In this document: one piece after another, positions 17,744-25,638 of the stretch
How positions within the stretch are numbered: the stretch's first letter is position 1
How the letters are laid out: each line of letters starts with the position of its first letter
Origin: an uncultured Eubacteriales bacterium
GTDB lineage: Bacteria; Bacillota; Clostridia; Christensenellales; Aristaeellaceae
Assembly: GCA_902764875.1 (NCBI GenBank)
Contig: CACWXP010000010.1
Location: 37,184 to 101,183, forward strand
Reading direction: 5' to 3'
DNA: 64,000 bases
Notes under the pieces: generated by a model
Database searches by the model: none
What the model was told of the DNA's origin: nothing
What the model saw: only the letters and a program-made list of their open reading frames with translations
Program-made: the position numbers and the translations under genes

Positions 17744-18940
17744 ATGACGGTTGACACGCTGAAGGAGATCGCCGGAAAAATCGCCACACCCGCGTATGTC
17801 TTTGACGAAAGCGAGTTCGCGGAGCGGGCGAAAGGCGCGAAGGAACAGCTGGGCCCGGAGATCGGGATATGCTATTCCATGAAGGCGAACCCTTTCCTGA
17901 CCTGCAAAAGCTTCGATCCCTGCGCGCTGTTTGAAAAACTCGAAGTGTGCTCTCCGGGAGAATTGCATATCTGCATGCACCACGGGATTCCGGCGGACCG
18001 GATCCTCTTTTCCGGCCTGAACAAAAACGCCCGGGAGATCGAAGAAGCCTGGAACGCGGGGGTTCGGCTGTTCACGGCGGAAAGCCGGAATCAGCTGAAA
18101 GCCCTGGATGAAACCGGCCGAAAGAAAAACGATCCCCTGCAGGTGCTGATCCGGATCGCGGCGGATTCCCAGTTCGGCATGGACGAGGCGGAGGTGCTGG
18201 ACGCGATCCGGAACCGGAAAGCAACACCCTTCATCCGGATCTGCGGCGTGCATTACTTCACCGGCACCCAGAAGCGAAACAGCAGCATCATTCAGAAGGA
18301 ACTGGCATACCTGAAGGATTTCTGCCACAGAACGGAAGCGGAGCTGGGCTTCCGGATCGAGAACGTGGAATACGGCCCGGGGCTGAACGTCGACTATTTC
18401 GAGGAAAAAGCGAACAGTGCGACAGACCTGGAAGAAATCGTTCCGTCCCTGCAGGAGCTGGCCTCCGTCACAAAGGTGACCGTTGAGATGGGCCGTTGGT
18501 TCGCGGCAACCTGTGGGTTCTACTTCACAAAAGTCGTGGACTGCAAGCAGAACGGCGGAATCAACTACGCCGTGGCCGACGGCGGCATGAACCAGCTGCA
18601 CTACGACGGCCAGATCCGGAGCATGAAAGTGCCGATGCACGCGCATCTTTCCTTCGGAGACTCTGACTGCGGCGAGGAAGCCAAATGGACCGTTTGCGGC
18701 AGCATCTGCTCCACGGCGGATATCATCTGCCGGGATGCTGCTTTCCAAAACCTGAAGGAAAACGACATCCTGGTTTTCCTGAACTGCGGCGCCTATTCCT
18801 TCATGGAATCCAGCTCTACCTTCCTTTCCCGCGAAATGCCCCAGATCTGGGCCCGGCGGAAAGACGGTACCCTGGAGCTCCTCCGGGACTTCATTCTCAC
18901 AGAGAAACTCAACTGGATCACTGGGGTCAGGTACGCCTGA
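17744..18940 (+). CDS. Type III PLP-dependent decarboxylase (BtrK/LysA-like)
   Basis: The start is ATG 17744, five bases after the carrier gene; the longer open frame upstream is shadow. About 398 residues with an alanine-racemase-like barrel: YSMKANPF contains the PLP Schiff-base lysine (about residue 49), HYFTGTQ follows, and the C-terminal beta domain has GSICSTADI with the active-site cysteine and NCGAYSF. Diaminopimelate and ornithine decarboxylases share this layout, but so does BtrK of butirosin biosynthesis, which decarboxylates carrier-bound glutamate. The directly adjacent ligase and carrier protein favour a carrier-bound substrate (inference). The stop codon and ITGVRYA tail lie in a 30-bp palindrome. 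Confidence 0.88.
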   Translation: MTVDTLKEIAGKIATPAYVFDESEFAERAKGAKEQLGPEIGICYSMKANPFLTCKSFDPCALFEKLEVCSPGELHICMHHGIPADRILFSGLNKNAREIEEAWNAGVRLFTAESRNQLKALDETGRKKNDPLQVLIRIAADSQFGMDEAEVLDAIRNRKATPFIRICGVHYFTGTQKRNSSIIQKELAYLKDFCHRTEAELGFRIENVEYGPGLNVDYFEEKANSATDLEEIVPSLQELASVTKVTVEMGRWFAATCGFYFTKVVDCKQNGGINYAVADGGMNQLHYDGQIRSMKVPMHAHLSFGDSDCGEEAKWTVCGSICSTADIICRDAAFQNLKENDILVFLNCGAYSFMESSSTFLSREMPQIWARRKDGTLELLRDFILTEKLNWITGVRYA

Positions 18941-18944
18941 TCCA
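18915..18944. repeat. Family A 30-bp palindromic repeat, copy 6
   Basis: GGATCACTGGGGTCAGGT...TGATCCA, 30 bp. Its TGA (18938-18940) is the stop codon of the PLP decarboxylase gene. Confidence 0.88.
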
Positions 18945-18977
18945 TTTCAAAACCAACATAGAAGGGGAGGCAAACCT

Positions 18978-20036
18978 ATGAGCTTCAACAAAACCATCCA
19001 AATCGGCAGCAAAACCATCGGCCCGGACCATCCGACTTACTTTATCGCCGAAATCGGCGGCAACTTCGACGGCAGCAAGGAGAAGGCCAAGCGCCTGATC
19101 GACGCCGCCAAGGAGGCCGGCGCGGACTGCGCGAAATTCCAGACCTTCACGGCGGAAACCATCGTGTCCGAGGGCGGCTTCAGCAAGATGGAGCTCCACG
19201 GGGTGCACGGCAGCTGGGGCCGGACGGTGTCCGAGGTCTTCAAGGACGTGGAATTCCCCATGGAATGGCACCAGGAGATCGCCGACTATTGCCGGGCCGT
19301 GGGCATCGATTTTTCCACCTCCCCGTATTTTAAGGAGGCCGTGGACCTGTGCGCCGACATGAGGGTGCCCTTCATCAAAATCGGCAGCGGGGAGATCACC
19401 TGGCTGGAAATGCTGGACTACACCGCCCGCAAGGGCATTCCGGTGATGCTGGCCACCGGCGACGCCACCATGAGCGAAATCGACGAAGCCGTGCGGACCA
19501 TCGAAGCAACCGGCAACAAGGACCTGGTGCTGATGCAGTGCATCACGAACTATCCCTCGAAGATCGACAGCGCCAACGTCAACGTGCTGAAAACCTACCA
19601 GAGCGCCTTCGACTGCCTGACCGGCTATTCGGATCACAGCCCGGGCCATGTGGTAGCCCTGGCCTCCGTGGTCCTCGGCGCCCGGGTGATCGAGAAGCAT
19701 TTCACCCTGAACAAGCACGACAGCGGCCCGGATCATCCCCACTCCATGGAGCCGGACGAGTTCAGATTCATGGTGGACAGCATCCGGGAAGCGGAGCGGG
19801 CCATGGGCAGCACCCGGAAAGAGGTCGTGGCGGAGGAAAGCGAGACCGTTTACGTCCAGCGCCGCTGCCTCTACGCGAAGCGGGACCTGAAGAAGGGCCA
19901 GATTCTCACCGCCGAAGACCTGGACGTGCTGCGCCCCGCCCTGGGCATTCCGCCGAAATTCCGGGAAACCATCATCGGCAAAACCGTCAACAAGGACATT
20001 CCGGCCCGGGATCCGATCTTCTGGGAAGACCTGTAA
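18978..20036 (+). CDS. NeuB/PseI-family nonulosonic acid synthase, copy 1
   Basis: This 352-residue protein is preceded by AAGGGGAGG. The N-terminal TIM barrel has YFIAEIGGNFDGS, AKFQTFTAET, DFSTSPYFKEAVD, KIGSGEIT and GYSDHSPGH, and the C-terminal part (from about residue 290) is an SAF/antifreeze-like domain (RRCLYAKRDLKKGQ...). These enzymes condense phosphoenolpyruvate with an N-acyl-mannosamine-type aldose to give a nine-carbon sugar acid. Differences from the second NeuB in the window (22637) indicate a different aldose substrate, for example a di-amino or otherwise altered sugar. It heads the DUF218-unknown-glycosyltransferase group. Confidence 0.9.
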   Translation: MSFNKTIQIGSKTIGPDHPTYFIAEIGGNFDGSKEKAKRLIDAAKEAGADCAKFQTFTAETIVSEGGFSKMELHGVHGSWGRTVSEVFKDVEFPMEWHQEIADYCRAVGIDFSTSPYFKEAVDLCADMRVPFIKIGSGEITWLEMLDYTARKGIPVMLATGDATMSEIDEAVRTIEATGNKDLVLMQCITNYPSKIDSANVNVLKTYQSAFDCLTGYSDHSPGHVVALASVVLGARVIEKHFTLNKHDSGPDHPHSMEPDEFRFMVDSIREAERAMGSTRKEVVAEESETVYVQRRCLYAKRDLKKGQILTAEDLDVLRPALGIPPKFRETIIGKTVNKDIPARDPIFWEDL

Positions 20037-20050
20037 GCGGAGAAAATCAA

Positions 20051-20641
20051 ATGATCACAGACAGAGAAACCATCATGGCGATCGTGGACAACGACTGCCT
20101 GACCAATTCCGATGCGGGAATCCTCTTGGAGGGCGACGGCTTTTTCCGCTTCCAGAAAGCCGTGGAGCTCTACCAGAGGGGACGGATCGCGAGGATCGTC
20201 TTTAGCGGCAACATCGTCGACAAGGACTACGGCAGCTTCCCCTACGAAGAAGTGAGCCCCTACATCCTGAAGGCCGGCGTGCCGGAATGCGACCTGATCC
20301 ACGAGGACGTATCCACCAACACCCGCGAGCAGGCGGTCCAGGTCGTGAAAATGGCCATGGAAAAAGGCTGGAAAAAGCTGGCCCTGATCGCCAGCCACGA
20401 GCACCAGTACCGCGCCTACCTGACCTTCCTGCGCGAAGTGCTGGACACCAAATCCGGCATCATCCTCTACAACGCCCCCGTCCGGAACCTGAACTGGTTC
20501 ATCGACAGCGGCTGGGGCATCCGCTTCGAGCGCCTGTCGGACGAATTCGACCGGATCGAAAAATACTCGGCCATGGGCCACCTGGCCACGGCGCAGGAAG
20601 TCGTCGAATACCAAAAATGGAAGGAATCGCTGCTGGTATGA
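20051..20641 (+). CDS. DUF218/YdcF-SanA-like protein
   Basis: The product has 196 residues from ATG 20051. The sequence starts with a short IMAIVDNDCLTNSDAGILLEGDGFFRFQKAVELY, then RIVFSGN, S-T-N-T-R-E-Q-A in the middle and LALIASHEHQYRAYLTFLRE, which matches the order of conserved residues in the DUF218 (YdcF/ElyC/SanA) fold. Members occur in envelope biogenesis loci; biochemical role is not settled. No signal peptide or membrane helix is visible, so it is cytoplasmic here. It overlaps the next gene by ATGA and sits between the two NeuB genes, implying a role in nonulosonic sugar processing or transfer. Confidence 0.75.
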   Translation: MITDRETIMAIVDNDCLTNSDAGILLEGDGFFRFQKAVELYQRGRIARIVFSGNIVDKDYGSFPYEEVSPYILKAGVPECDLIHEDVSTNTREQAVQVVKMAMEKGWKKLALIASHEHQYRAYLTFLREVLDTKSGIILYNAPVRNLNWFIDSGWGIRFERLSDEFDRIEKYSAMGHLATAQEVVEYQKWKESLLV

Positions 20642-21219
20642 GCATCCAAAAGATCGGCCCGGAGGGACTGAAGAACATCCAGGCCCTGAACCTGAGAATC
20701 CCCGAAAAAATCCCGGAAATCCCCTTCAAGGAAGAAGAATTAAAATCCAAAGAAAACGACTACATCCTGGTCTTCGGAACAAGCGTTTTCAACGACGGCG
20801 CCCCGGTAACCATCCGGAACCTGAAAAAGCGCTTCGGCAAGGACCCGGAAATCTCCGAGCCCTGCTTTTACAACCAGGACTGGTACGACAAGGAACATTT
20901 CATCGATATCCCCATGGAGGACGGCTGGTTTCTGATCCGCAAAGCCGTCTATGAGGACAGCCGCGCCGTCCAGCCGACGGAGCTTCTGCAGACCCACACC
21001 TTCCCGTCTGCCATCAAATGCACCTATGCCTTCTTCACCGCCTGGTACGTGCTGCAAACCCGTCTCTGGGAGCACGACTTCGTCTGGTGCTGCGACACGG
21101 ACCACAACTGCGACCGGATCTACGTCGGCAAATACCATGACATCGACGGCGTAAACAAAAACGGCTTCAGCATCCACCGCCACCTGGCCCTGCGCCCCTG
21201 CTACGGCTGCATCGATTAA
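20638..21219 (+). CDS. Conserved protein of unknown function in the nonulosonate cluster
   Basis: This 193-residue protein starts inside the stop codon of the DUF218 gene. It is soluble, with VFGTSVFNDGAPVTIRNLKKRF in the N-terminal half, an aromatic-rich centre and a cysteine/histidine/aspartate-rich C-terminus (WCCDTDHNCDRIYVGKYHDI, then HRHLALRPCYGCID). The clustered Cys, His and Asp could bind metal. I do not recognise the family. Its position between a DUF218 gene and a putative glycosyltransferase in a sialic-acid-type operon suggests it modifies or handles the sugar acid, but no function can be assigned. Confidence 0.65.
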   Translation: MSIQKIGPEGLKNIQALNLRIPEKIPEIPFKEEELKSKENDYILVFGTSVFNDGAPVTIRNLKKRFGKDPEISEPCFYNQDWYDKEHFIDIPMEDGWFLIRKAVYEDSRAVQPTELLQTHTFPSAIKCTYAFFTAWYVLQTRLWEHDFVWCCDTDHNCDRIYVGKYHDIDGVNKNGFSIHRHLALRPCYGCID

Positions 21220-21232
21220 TAGGAAAGAAATC

Positions 21233-22627
21233 ATGAGAGACGAAACAAGGGCCCTCCTTGCCCTGATCGACTACCGCATGGAAGACGCGGCGGGCAACCT
21301 GCAATACGGCTTGTCCCGGCTGTTCCTGCACGATACCCTGTACGGTAAAAAGGCGGTGACCCGCGCAATTGCCGGGCTCCTTACCCCGGTGCTCTGGCTC
21401 CTTTCAAAAGCGAAAAACCGCGCTGTGAAAAAGGCAGACCCTCGCCTGGCTTTCTCCAACACCTTCCTGCTGAGCTCACGCTACGCAAAAACGCGCGAAG
21501 CGACGGAAAAAGCAACCGGCTGCACCGCGATCCTGACCTTCACAGATCTGCTGAAGCGGGAAAACCCGGACCAGCAGATCAACCTGAAAGTGTCCTTGAA
21601 GCCGGAAAAACAGAACGTCAGACCGATTTATTTCCGGGGCGCGGGGATCATCGGCGGGAAACTGCAGAAAGCCGTGATCCGATACTGCGAGCTGAAATTT
21701 GCCGCAAAGGAAAAGAACGAAGCAGAAACCGAAAAAGCGCTGAAAAACCTGGAAAAAGCCTACACAAAACAGCTCAGCCGCGTGACGGACTGTCTGCGCC
21801 GGGAAGGATGCGCACTGTATCTGACGGTGAATCAGTATAACATGCGGGATCTGCTGATCATTCACGCCTGCCACGAACTCGGAATCAGAACCTTCCAGCA
21901 GGAGCACCACGCCACCCAGTTCAACCGGGAAGTATACGACGAAAACCATCCAGTCACGCGCCTGTCCTTCGTCGGCGAATACGGCTTCTGGAGCAAATCG
22001 GAGCAGCTGTTCCATGAAAAGGTGTACCATTACGAAAGTTTCTTCTACCGGCCGGAGGAGATCCGCTTCCGGGTGACGGGCAATCCCGAAATGAACCGGG
22101 AAGACGCGGAAAAAACGCGCCGTCAGTACCCGCCGGAGCGAAAGCTGACGCTGATGCTGGCCTCGATGCAGGATTACGAGCTGGAAGGGAAAAGGGACGC
22201 CTACGAACAGTGGCGCATGGACATTTTCCGGGGCCTGAAGGAGCTGGCCGAAAATCAACAGATCATCATCAACATCCGATATACGCCGAACAAGGAACTG
22301 GACCTGCGCGAAAAAGAGGCCCCGATCCTGAAAGCATTCGGCTTCCGGATCTCCGAATCCGTTCCGGCTAATCTGATGGAAGATCTGTGCTCCAGTGTAG
22401 CCATCATGAGCTCCACCTCCTCGGTCCTTTCCACCGCCCGCCTCTTCGGAAAAATGGTTTTCCGTGTGGAGGACTGGGAACCCGAATACAGCTATGTCCA
22501 TGTGGACGATGAAGTCCACGAAGTCAAACCGGAAGATATTCCGGACATCCTTATCCCCGAAGGGCTTGAAAAAACCGTCCCCGAAATCGACCCCGAAGGT
22601 ATCTTCGACATCAACCGGATCAAGTGA
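21233..22627 (+). CDS. Putative GT-B glycosyltransferase of the nonulosonate cluster
   Basis: This 464-residue soluble protein is preceded by TAGGAAAG. The centre contains YLTVNQYNMRDLLIIHACHELGIRTFQQEHHATQFN, a pattern of a Rossmann domain followed by a conserved Q-E/H-H loop seen in surface-carbohydrate GT-B enzymes, and the C-terminal domain has RVTGNPEMN, INIRYTPN and SSVAIMSSTSSVLSTARLFGK, where the S-T-S-S stretch occupies the donor-phosphate position. It sits between the two NeuB genes, so a CMP-nonulosonate transferase is the most attractive reading. No catalytic residues can be confirmed. Confidence 0.6.
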   Translation: MRDETRALLALIDYRMEDAAGNLQYGLSRLFLHDTLYGKKAVTRAIAGLLTPVLWLLSKAKNRAVKKADPRLAFSNTFLLSSRYAKTREATEKATGCTAILTFTDLLKRENPDQQINLKVSLKPEKQNVRPIYFRGAGIIGGKLQKAVIRYCELKFAAKEKNEAETEKALKNLEKAYTKQLSRVTDCLRREGCALYLTVNQYNMRDLLIIHACHELGIRTFQQEHHATQFNREVYDENHPVTRLSFVGEYGFWSKSEQLFHEKVYHYESFFYRPEEIRFRVTGNPEMNREDAEKTRRQYPPERKLTLMLASMQDYELEGKRDAYEQWRMDIFRGLKELAENQQIIINIRYTPNKELDLREKEAPILKAFGFRISESVPANLMEDLCSSVAIMSSTSSVLSTARLFGKMVFRVEDWEPEYSYVHVDDEVHEVKPEDIPDILIPEGLEKTVPEIDPEGIFDINRIK

Positions 22628-22636
22628 GGTTAAACC

Positions 22637-23710
22637 ATGTATACAAACTTCGAAATAGGCCCCATCAAAATCGGCGCCGGCGCAGAACCCCTCGTCATTC
22701 CCGAAATGGGCATCAACCACGAAGGTTCCCTGACCACGGCCAAACTGATCGTCGATGCGGCGGCCCGGGCCGGGGCGAAAATCATCAAACACCAGACCCA
22801 CGTCGTCGAAGACGAAATGAGCCACGCGGCGAAAAAGGTCGTCCCCGGCAACACGAATGTCTCCATCTACGAAGTGATGGAGCGCTGCGCCCTGAGCGAA
22901 GAGGAAGAATTCGAGCTCAAAAACTACGTCGAATCCAAAGGCCTTGTCTTCCTGAGCACGCCCTTCAGCCGCGCGGCGGCGGACCGCCTGGAGCGCTTCG
23001 GCGTCCTGGCCTATAAAATCGGCAGCGGCGAGCTGAACAACTACCCCCTCATCAAACACATCGCCTCCTTCGGAAAGCCGATGATCGTCTCCACCGGCAT
23101 GAACGACATCCCGGCGATCCGAAAAACCGTCGACATCCTGGAAGAGGCGAAAGTGCCCTACGCCCTGATGCACACGACCAACCTCTACCCGACGGACCCG
23201 AAGCTGGTCCGCCTCGGCGCCATGCAGGAAATGCTGCAGGCCTTCCCGGGCGTGCCCGTGGGCCTCAGCGACCACACCCTGACCAACACCGCCTGCATCG
23301 CGGCCATGGCCCTGGGCGCCGCGGCGGTAGAGCGCCATTTCATCGACAAAATAGATCGCCCCGGCCCGGACGTGGTCTGCTCCATGGACGAGGCGCAGTG
23401 CGCCGCCCTGATTCAGGCGGCAAAGGATATTCCCCAAATGCTTGGCGGCAAAAAGGAAGCCGCAAAAGAGGAGCAGGTGACCATCGACTTCGCCTTCGCG
23501 ACCGTGGTCACGATCCAGCCTGTCAAAGCCGGCGAACCCTTCACCCGGGAAAATCTCTGGGTGAAACGCCCCGGCAAGGACGGCATTCTGGCAGAGGAAT
23601 ATGAAGGGATTCTCGGGAATACAGCGGCCCGGGATATTGAAAACGATACTCAGCTTACCTGGGATATGATTGCACCAATGGGGACAGACCCCAATGGCAC
23701 AATCCCTTGA
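22637..23710 (+). CDS. neuB: N-acetylneuraminate synthase family protein (NeuB), copy 2
   Basis: This 357-residue protein is preceded by GTGAGGTT. TIM-barrel motifs are [60 protein letters not shown] and GLSDHTLTN, then a C-terminal SAF domain ([19 protein letters not shown]). This closely follows sialic and legionaminic acid synthases, which condense PEP with ManNAc or a 4-amino-6-deoxy analogue. NeuC and NeuA follow immediately, giving a complete NeuC-NeuB-NeuA route from UDP-HexNAc to a CMP-nonulosonate. The last twelve residues ([12 protein letters not shown]) are encoded by a GGGGACAGACCCC repeat and are not part of the native fold. Confidence 0.93.
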   Translation: MYTNFEIGPIKIGAGAEPLVIPEMGINHEGSLTTAKLIVDAAARAGAKIIKHQTHVVEDEMSHAAKKVVPGNTNVSIYEVMERCALSEEEEFELKNYVESKGLVFLSTPFSRAAADRLERFGVLAYKIGSGELNNYPLIKHIASFGKPMIVSTGMNDIPAIRKTVDILEEAKVPYALMHTTNLYPTDPKLVRLGAMQEMLQAFPGVPVGLSDHTLTNTACIAAMALGAAAVERHFIDKIDRPGPDVVCSMDEAQCAALIQAAKDIPQMLGGKKEAAKEEQVTIDFAFATVVTIQPVKAGEPFTRENLWVKRPGKDGILAEEYEGILGNTAARDIENDTQLTWDMIAPMGTDPNGTIP

Positions 23711-23746
23711 CCGCGCACCAATAGGGACAGACCCCAATGGGACAAT
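23671..23746. repeat. Family C repeat, tandem pair (GGGGACAGACCCC type)
   Basis: Two near-identical units, CACCAATGGGGACAGACCCCAATGG (23673-23697) and CACCAATAGGGACAGACCCCAATGG (23716-23740), flank the end of neuB; the first lies inside its coding region and the second in the neuB-neuC gap. A third copy is at 51804-51840. Confidence 0.85.
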
Positions 23747-23771
23747 TCTACAACCGGATTGGACGAATCGA

Positions 23772-24902
23772 ATGAAGAAAATTCTTTTTATCACAGGTAC
23801 CCGGGCGGATTACGGGAAGATGAAGCCTCTGATGAAAGCCCTCGAAAAGGATGAAGATTTTGAGGTCTATATCTTCGTCTGCGGGATGCATTTATCCGAG
23901 ACCTTCGGCAGCACGTATATCGAGGTGCAGAAGGACGGATACAGAAACATCTACGTAGCCTACGGCCTGAGCCAGACCCAGAACGCCAGCGTGAACCTGG
24001 GCAACACGATCACCTGCCTTTCCGGCTATGTGGAGAACATCCGGCCGGACCTGATCCTGGTCCACGGCGACCGGATGGACGCCCTCGCCGGGGCGGTGGT
24101 CGGGGCGCTGCACAACATCCTGGTGGGCCACGTGGAAGGCGGCGAGCTCTCCGGGACCATCGACGAATCCATCCGGCACGCGATCTCGAAGTTTGCCCAC
24201 GTGCATTTCGTCTGCACGGAAGAGGCGAAAAACCGGCTGATCCAGCTGGGCGAGGAAGAAAGCCGGATCTTCGTGATCGGCTCGCCGGACATCGACATCA
24301 TGATGAGCGGCTCTTTACCTTCCCTCGAGGAGGCAAGGAAGAAATATGAAATCTCCTTTGAGCATTACGGCTTGCTGATGTATCATCCGGTGACCACGGA
24401 ATACGACAGCATCGGTCAGAAAATCAAAACCGTGGTTGACGCGGCCGTTGAAAGCGGCCGGAATTTCATCACCGTCTACCCGAACAACGACCTGGGCAGC
24501 GAAGTGATCATGAATGAATATCGCCGCATCGAAAACAACCCGCATTTCCGACTGTTCCCCTCCCTGCGCTTTGAGTATTTCCTGACCTTCCTGAAGAACG
24601 CCGACTTCATCCTCGGCAACTCCAGCGCCGGCATCCGCGAATCCGGCATCTACGGCATCCCGGCCATCGACATCGGCACCCGCCAGTCCGGCCGGTACAG
24701 CGCCGCCAAAAACACCAACCTCCAGCACGTGACGGAGGACAAAGCCGAAATCCTGAAAGCCATCGAAAACACCGGGAAATATCGCACCGCCTCCTTCCTC
24801 TTCGGCGACGGAAACAGCACCGAAAAGTTCATGACCATCGTCAAAAACCCCGCCTTCTGGGAAATGGAAATCCAAAAACACTTCATTGACAGGGATATGT
24901 AA
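23772..24902 (+). CDS. neuC: UDP-N-acetylglucosamine 2-epimerase, hydrolysing (NeuC/LegG)
   Basis: The start is ATG 23772; the longer frame runs back through the family C repeat. About 376 residues with TGTRADYGKMKPL at the N-terminus, VHGDRMDALAGA, HVEGGELSGTIDESIRHAISK (catalytic Glu/His region) and LGNSSAGIRES near the end, all standard for the hydrolysing epimerase family. It converts UDP-GlcNAc (or a UDP-diacetamido-trideoxy sugar) to the free mannosamine derivative for NeuB. No LegB/LegC dehydratase-aminotransferase pair is present in the window, so the simplest product is ManNAc and hence Neu5Ac, unless those genes lie elsewhere. Confidence 0.94.
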   Translation: MKKILFITGTRADYGKMKPLMKALEKDEDFEVYIFVCGMHLSETFGSTYIEVQKDGYRNIYVAYGLSQTQNASVNLGNTITCLSGYVENIRPDLILVHGDRMDALAGAVVGALHNILVGHVEGGELSGTIDESIRHAISKFAHVHFVCTEEAKNRLIQLGEEESRIFVIGSPDIDIMMSGSLPSLEEARKKYEISFEHYGLLMYHPVTTEYDSIGQKIKTVVDAAVESGRNFITVYPNNDLGSEVIMNEYRRIENNPHFRLFPSLRFEYFLTFLKNADFILGNSSAGIRESGIYGIPAIDIGTRQSGRYSAAKNTNLQHVTEDKAEILKAIENTGKYRTASFLFGDGNSTEKFMTIVKNPAFWEMEIQKHFIDRDM

Positions 24903-24903
24903 T

Positions 24904-25599
24904 ATGTATAGCAATAAACGAATCCTGGCCCTGATCCCCGCCCGCGGCGGCAGCAAGGGCATTCCCCACAAGAATATCACTCCCTTGGCAGGGGAGCCCC
25001 TGATCAAATATACGATTGATGCGGCGAAGCAAAGCAAATACATCGACTATGTCTTCGTTTCCACAGACGATGCGGAAATAGCGGATGTTTCGAAAAAATT
25101 TGGGGCGAAGGTGCCGTTCCTGAGGCCGGAAGAGCTGGCGAGTGACACCGCCAAAACCATCGACGCAGTGCTGCACGCCATCGAAACCCTTCGGAAAGCC
25201 GGCGAAACCTTCGACAGCCTGGTGCTGCTCCAGCCCACGTCGCCTCTGCGAACAACAGAAGACATCAATCAGGCAATTGAGACCTTCTACAAAACGAGCC
25301 GAAAGCCCGTCGTCTCCGTAAGCGAGGTCAGCGACCATCCGATCCTGATCCGTACGATTGAAGACGGCCGTCTGCACCCCCTCCTGCAAACCGGAAGCAC
25401 CGTCCGCCGCCAGGATATGCCCCCTTTCTACCGTGTCAACGGCAGCATCTACATCAACCCGATCGAAGGAATCAGCCCAACCACCAGCTTCAACGACAAC
25501 CCGATCCCCTTCGTCATGTCCCCATCCCATTCCATCGACATCGACGAACCCCTGGATCTGAAGATCGCCGAGTGGATCACGCAGACCAGGTTCGACTGA
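24904..25599 (+). CDS. neuA: CMP-nonulosonate cytidylyltransferase (NeuA)
   Basis: The start is ATG 24904, two bases after neuC; 231 residues. The N-terminal LIPARGGSKGIPHKNI is the CTP-binding loop, followed by STDDAEI, RPEELASDTA, LLQPTSPLR and NGSIYI, which are the classic CMP-sialate synthetase motifs; DIDEPLDL ends the metal-binding region. The enzyme activates the nine-carbon sugar acid as CMP donor for the neighbouring transferases. The C-terminal WITQTRFD and stop codon fall in a 30-bp palindromic repeat. Confidence 0.95.
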   Translation: MYSNKRILALIPARGGSKGIPHKNITPLAGEPLIKYTIDAAKQSKYIDYVFVSTDDAEIADVSKKFGAKVPFLRPEELASDTAKTIDAVLHAIETLRKAGETFDSLVLLQPTSPLRTTEDINQAIETFYKTSRKPVVSVSEVSDHPILIRTIEDGRLHPLLQTGSTVRRQDMPPFYRVNGSIYINPIEGISPTTSFNDNPIPFVMSPSHSIDIDEPLDLKIAEWITQTRFD

Positions 25600-25603
25600 T
25601 CCA
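25574..25603. repeat. Family A 30-bp palindromic repeat, copy 7
   Basis: GGATCACGCAGACCAGG...TGATCCA, 30 bp, with arms extended outward (GTGGATCA/TGATCCAC). Its TGA (25597-25599) is the neuA stop codon. Confidence 0.83.
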
Positions 25604-25638
25604 CTTTCGGCAACAAGTACAACCAAAGGAGAACCCCC

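Noticed and set aside
21476-23794. Long minus-strand open frame opposite neuB and the unknown transferase
   Set aside because: No recognisable domains; opposite well-supported coding genes with standard motifs.
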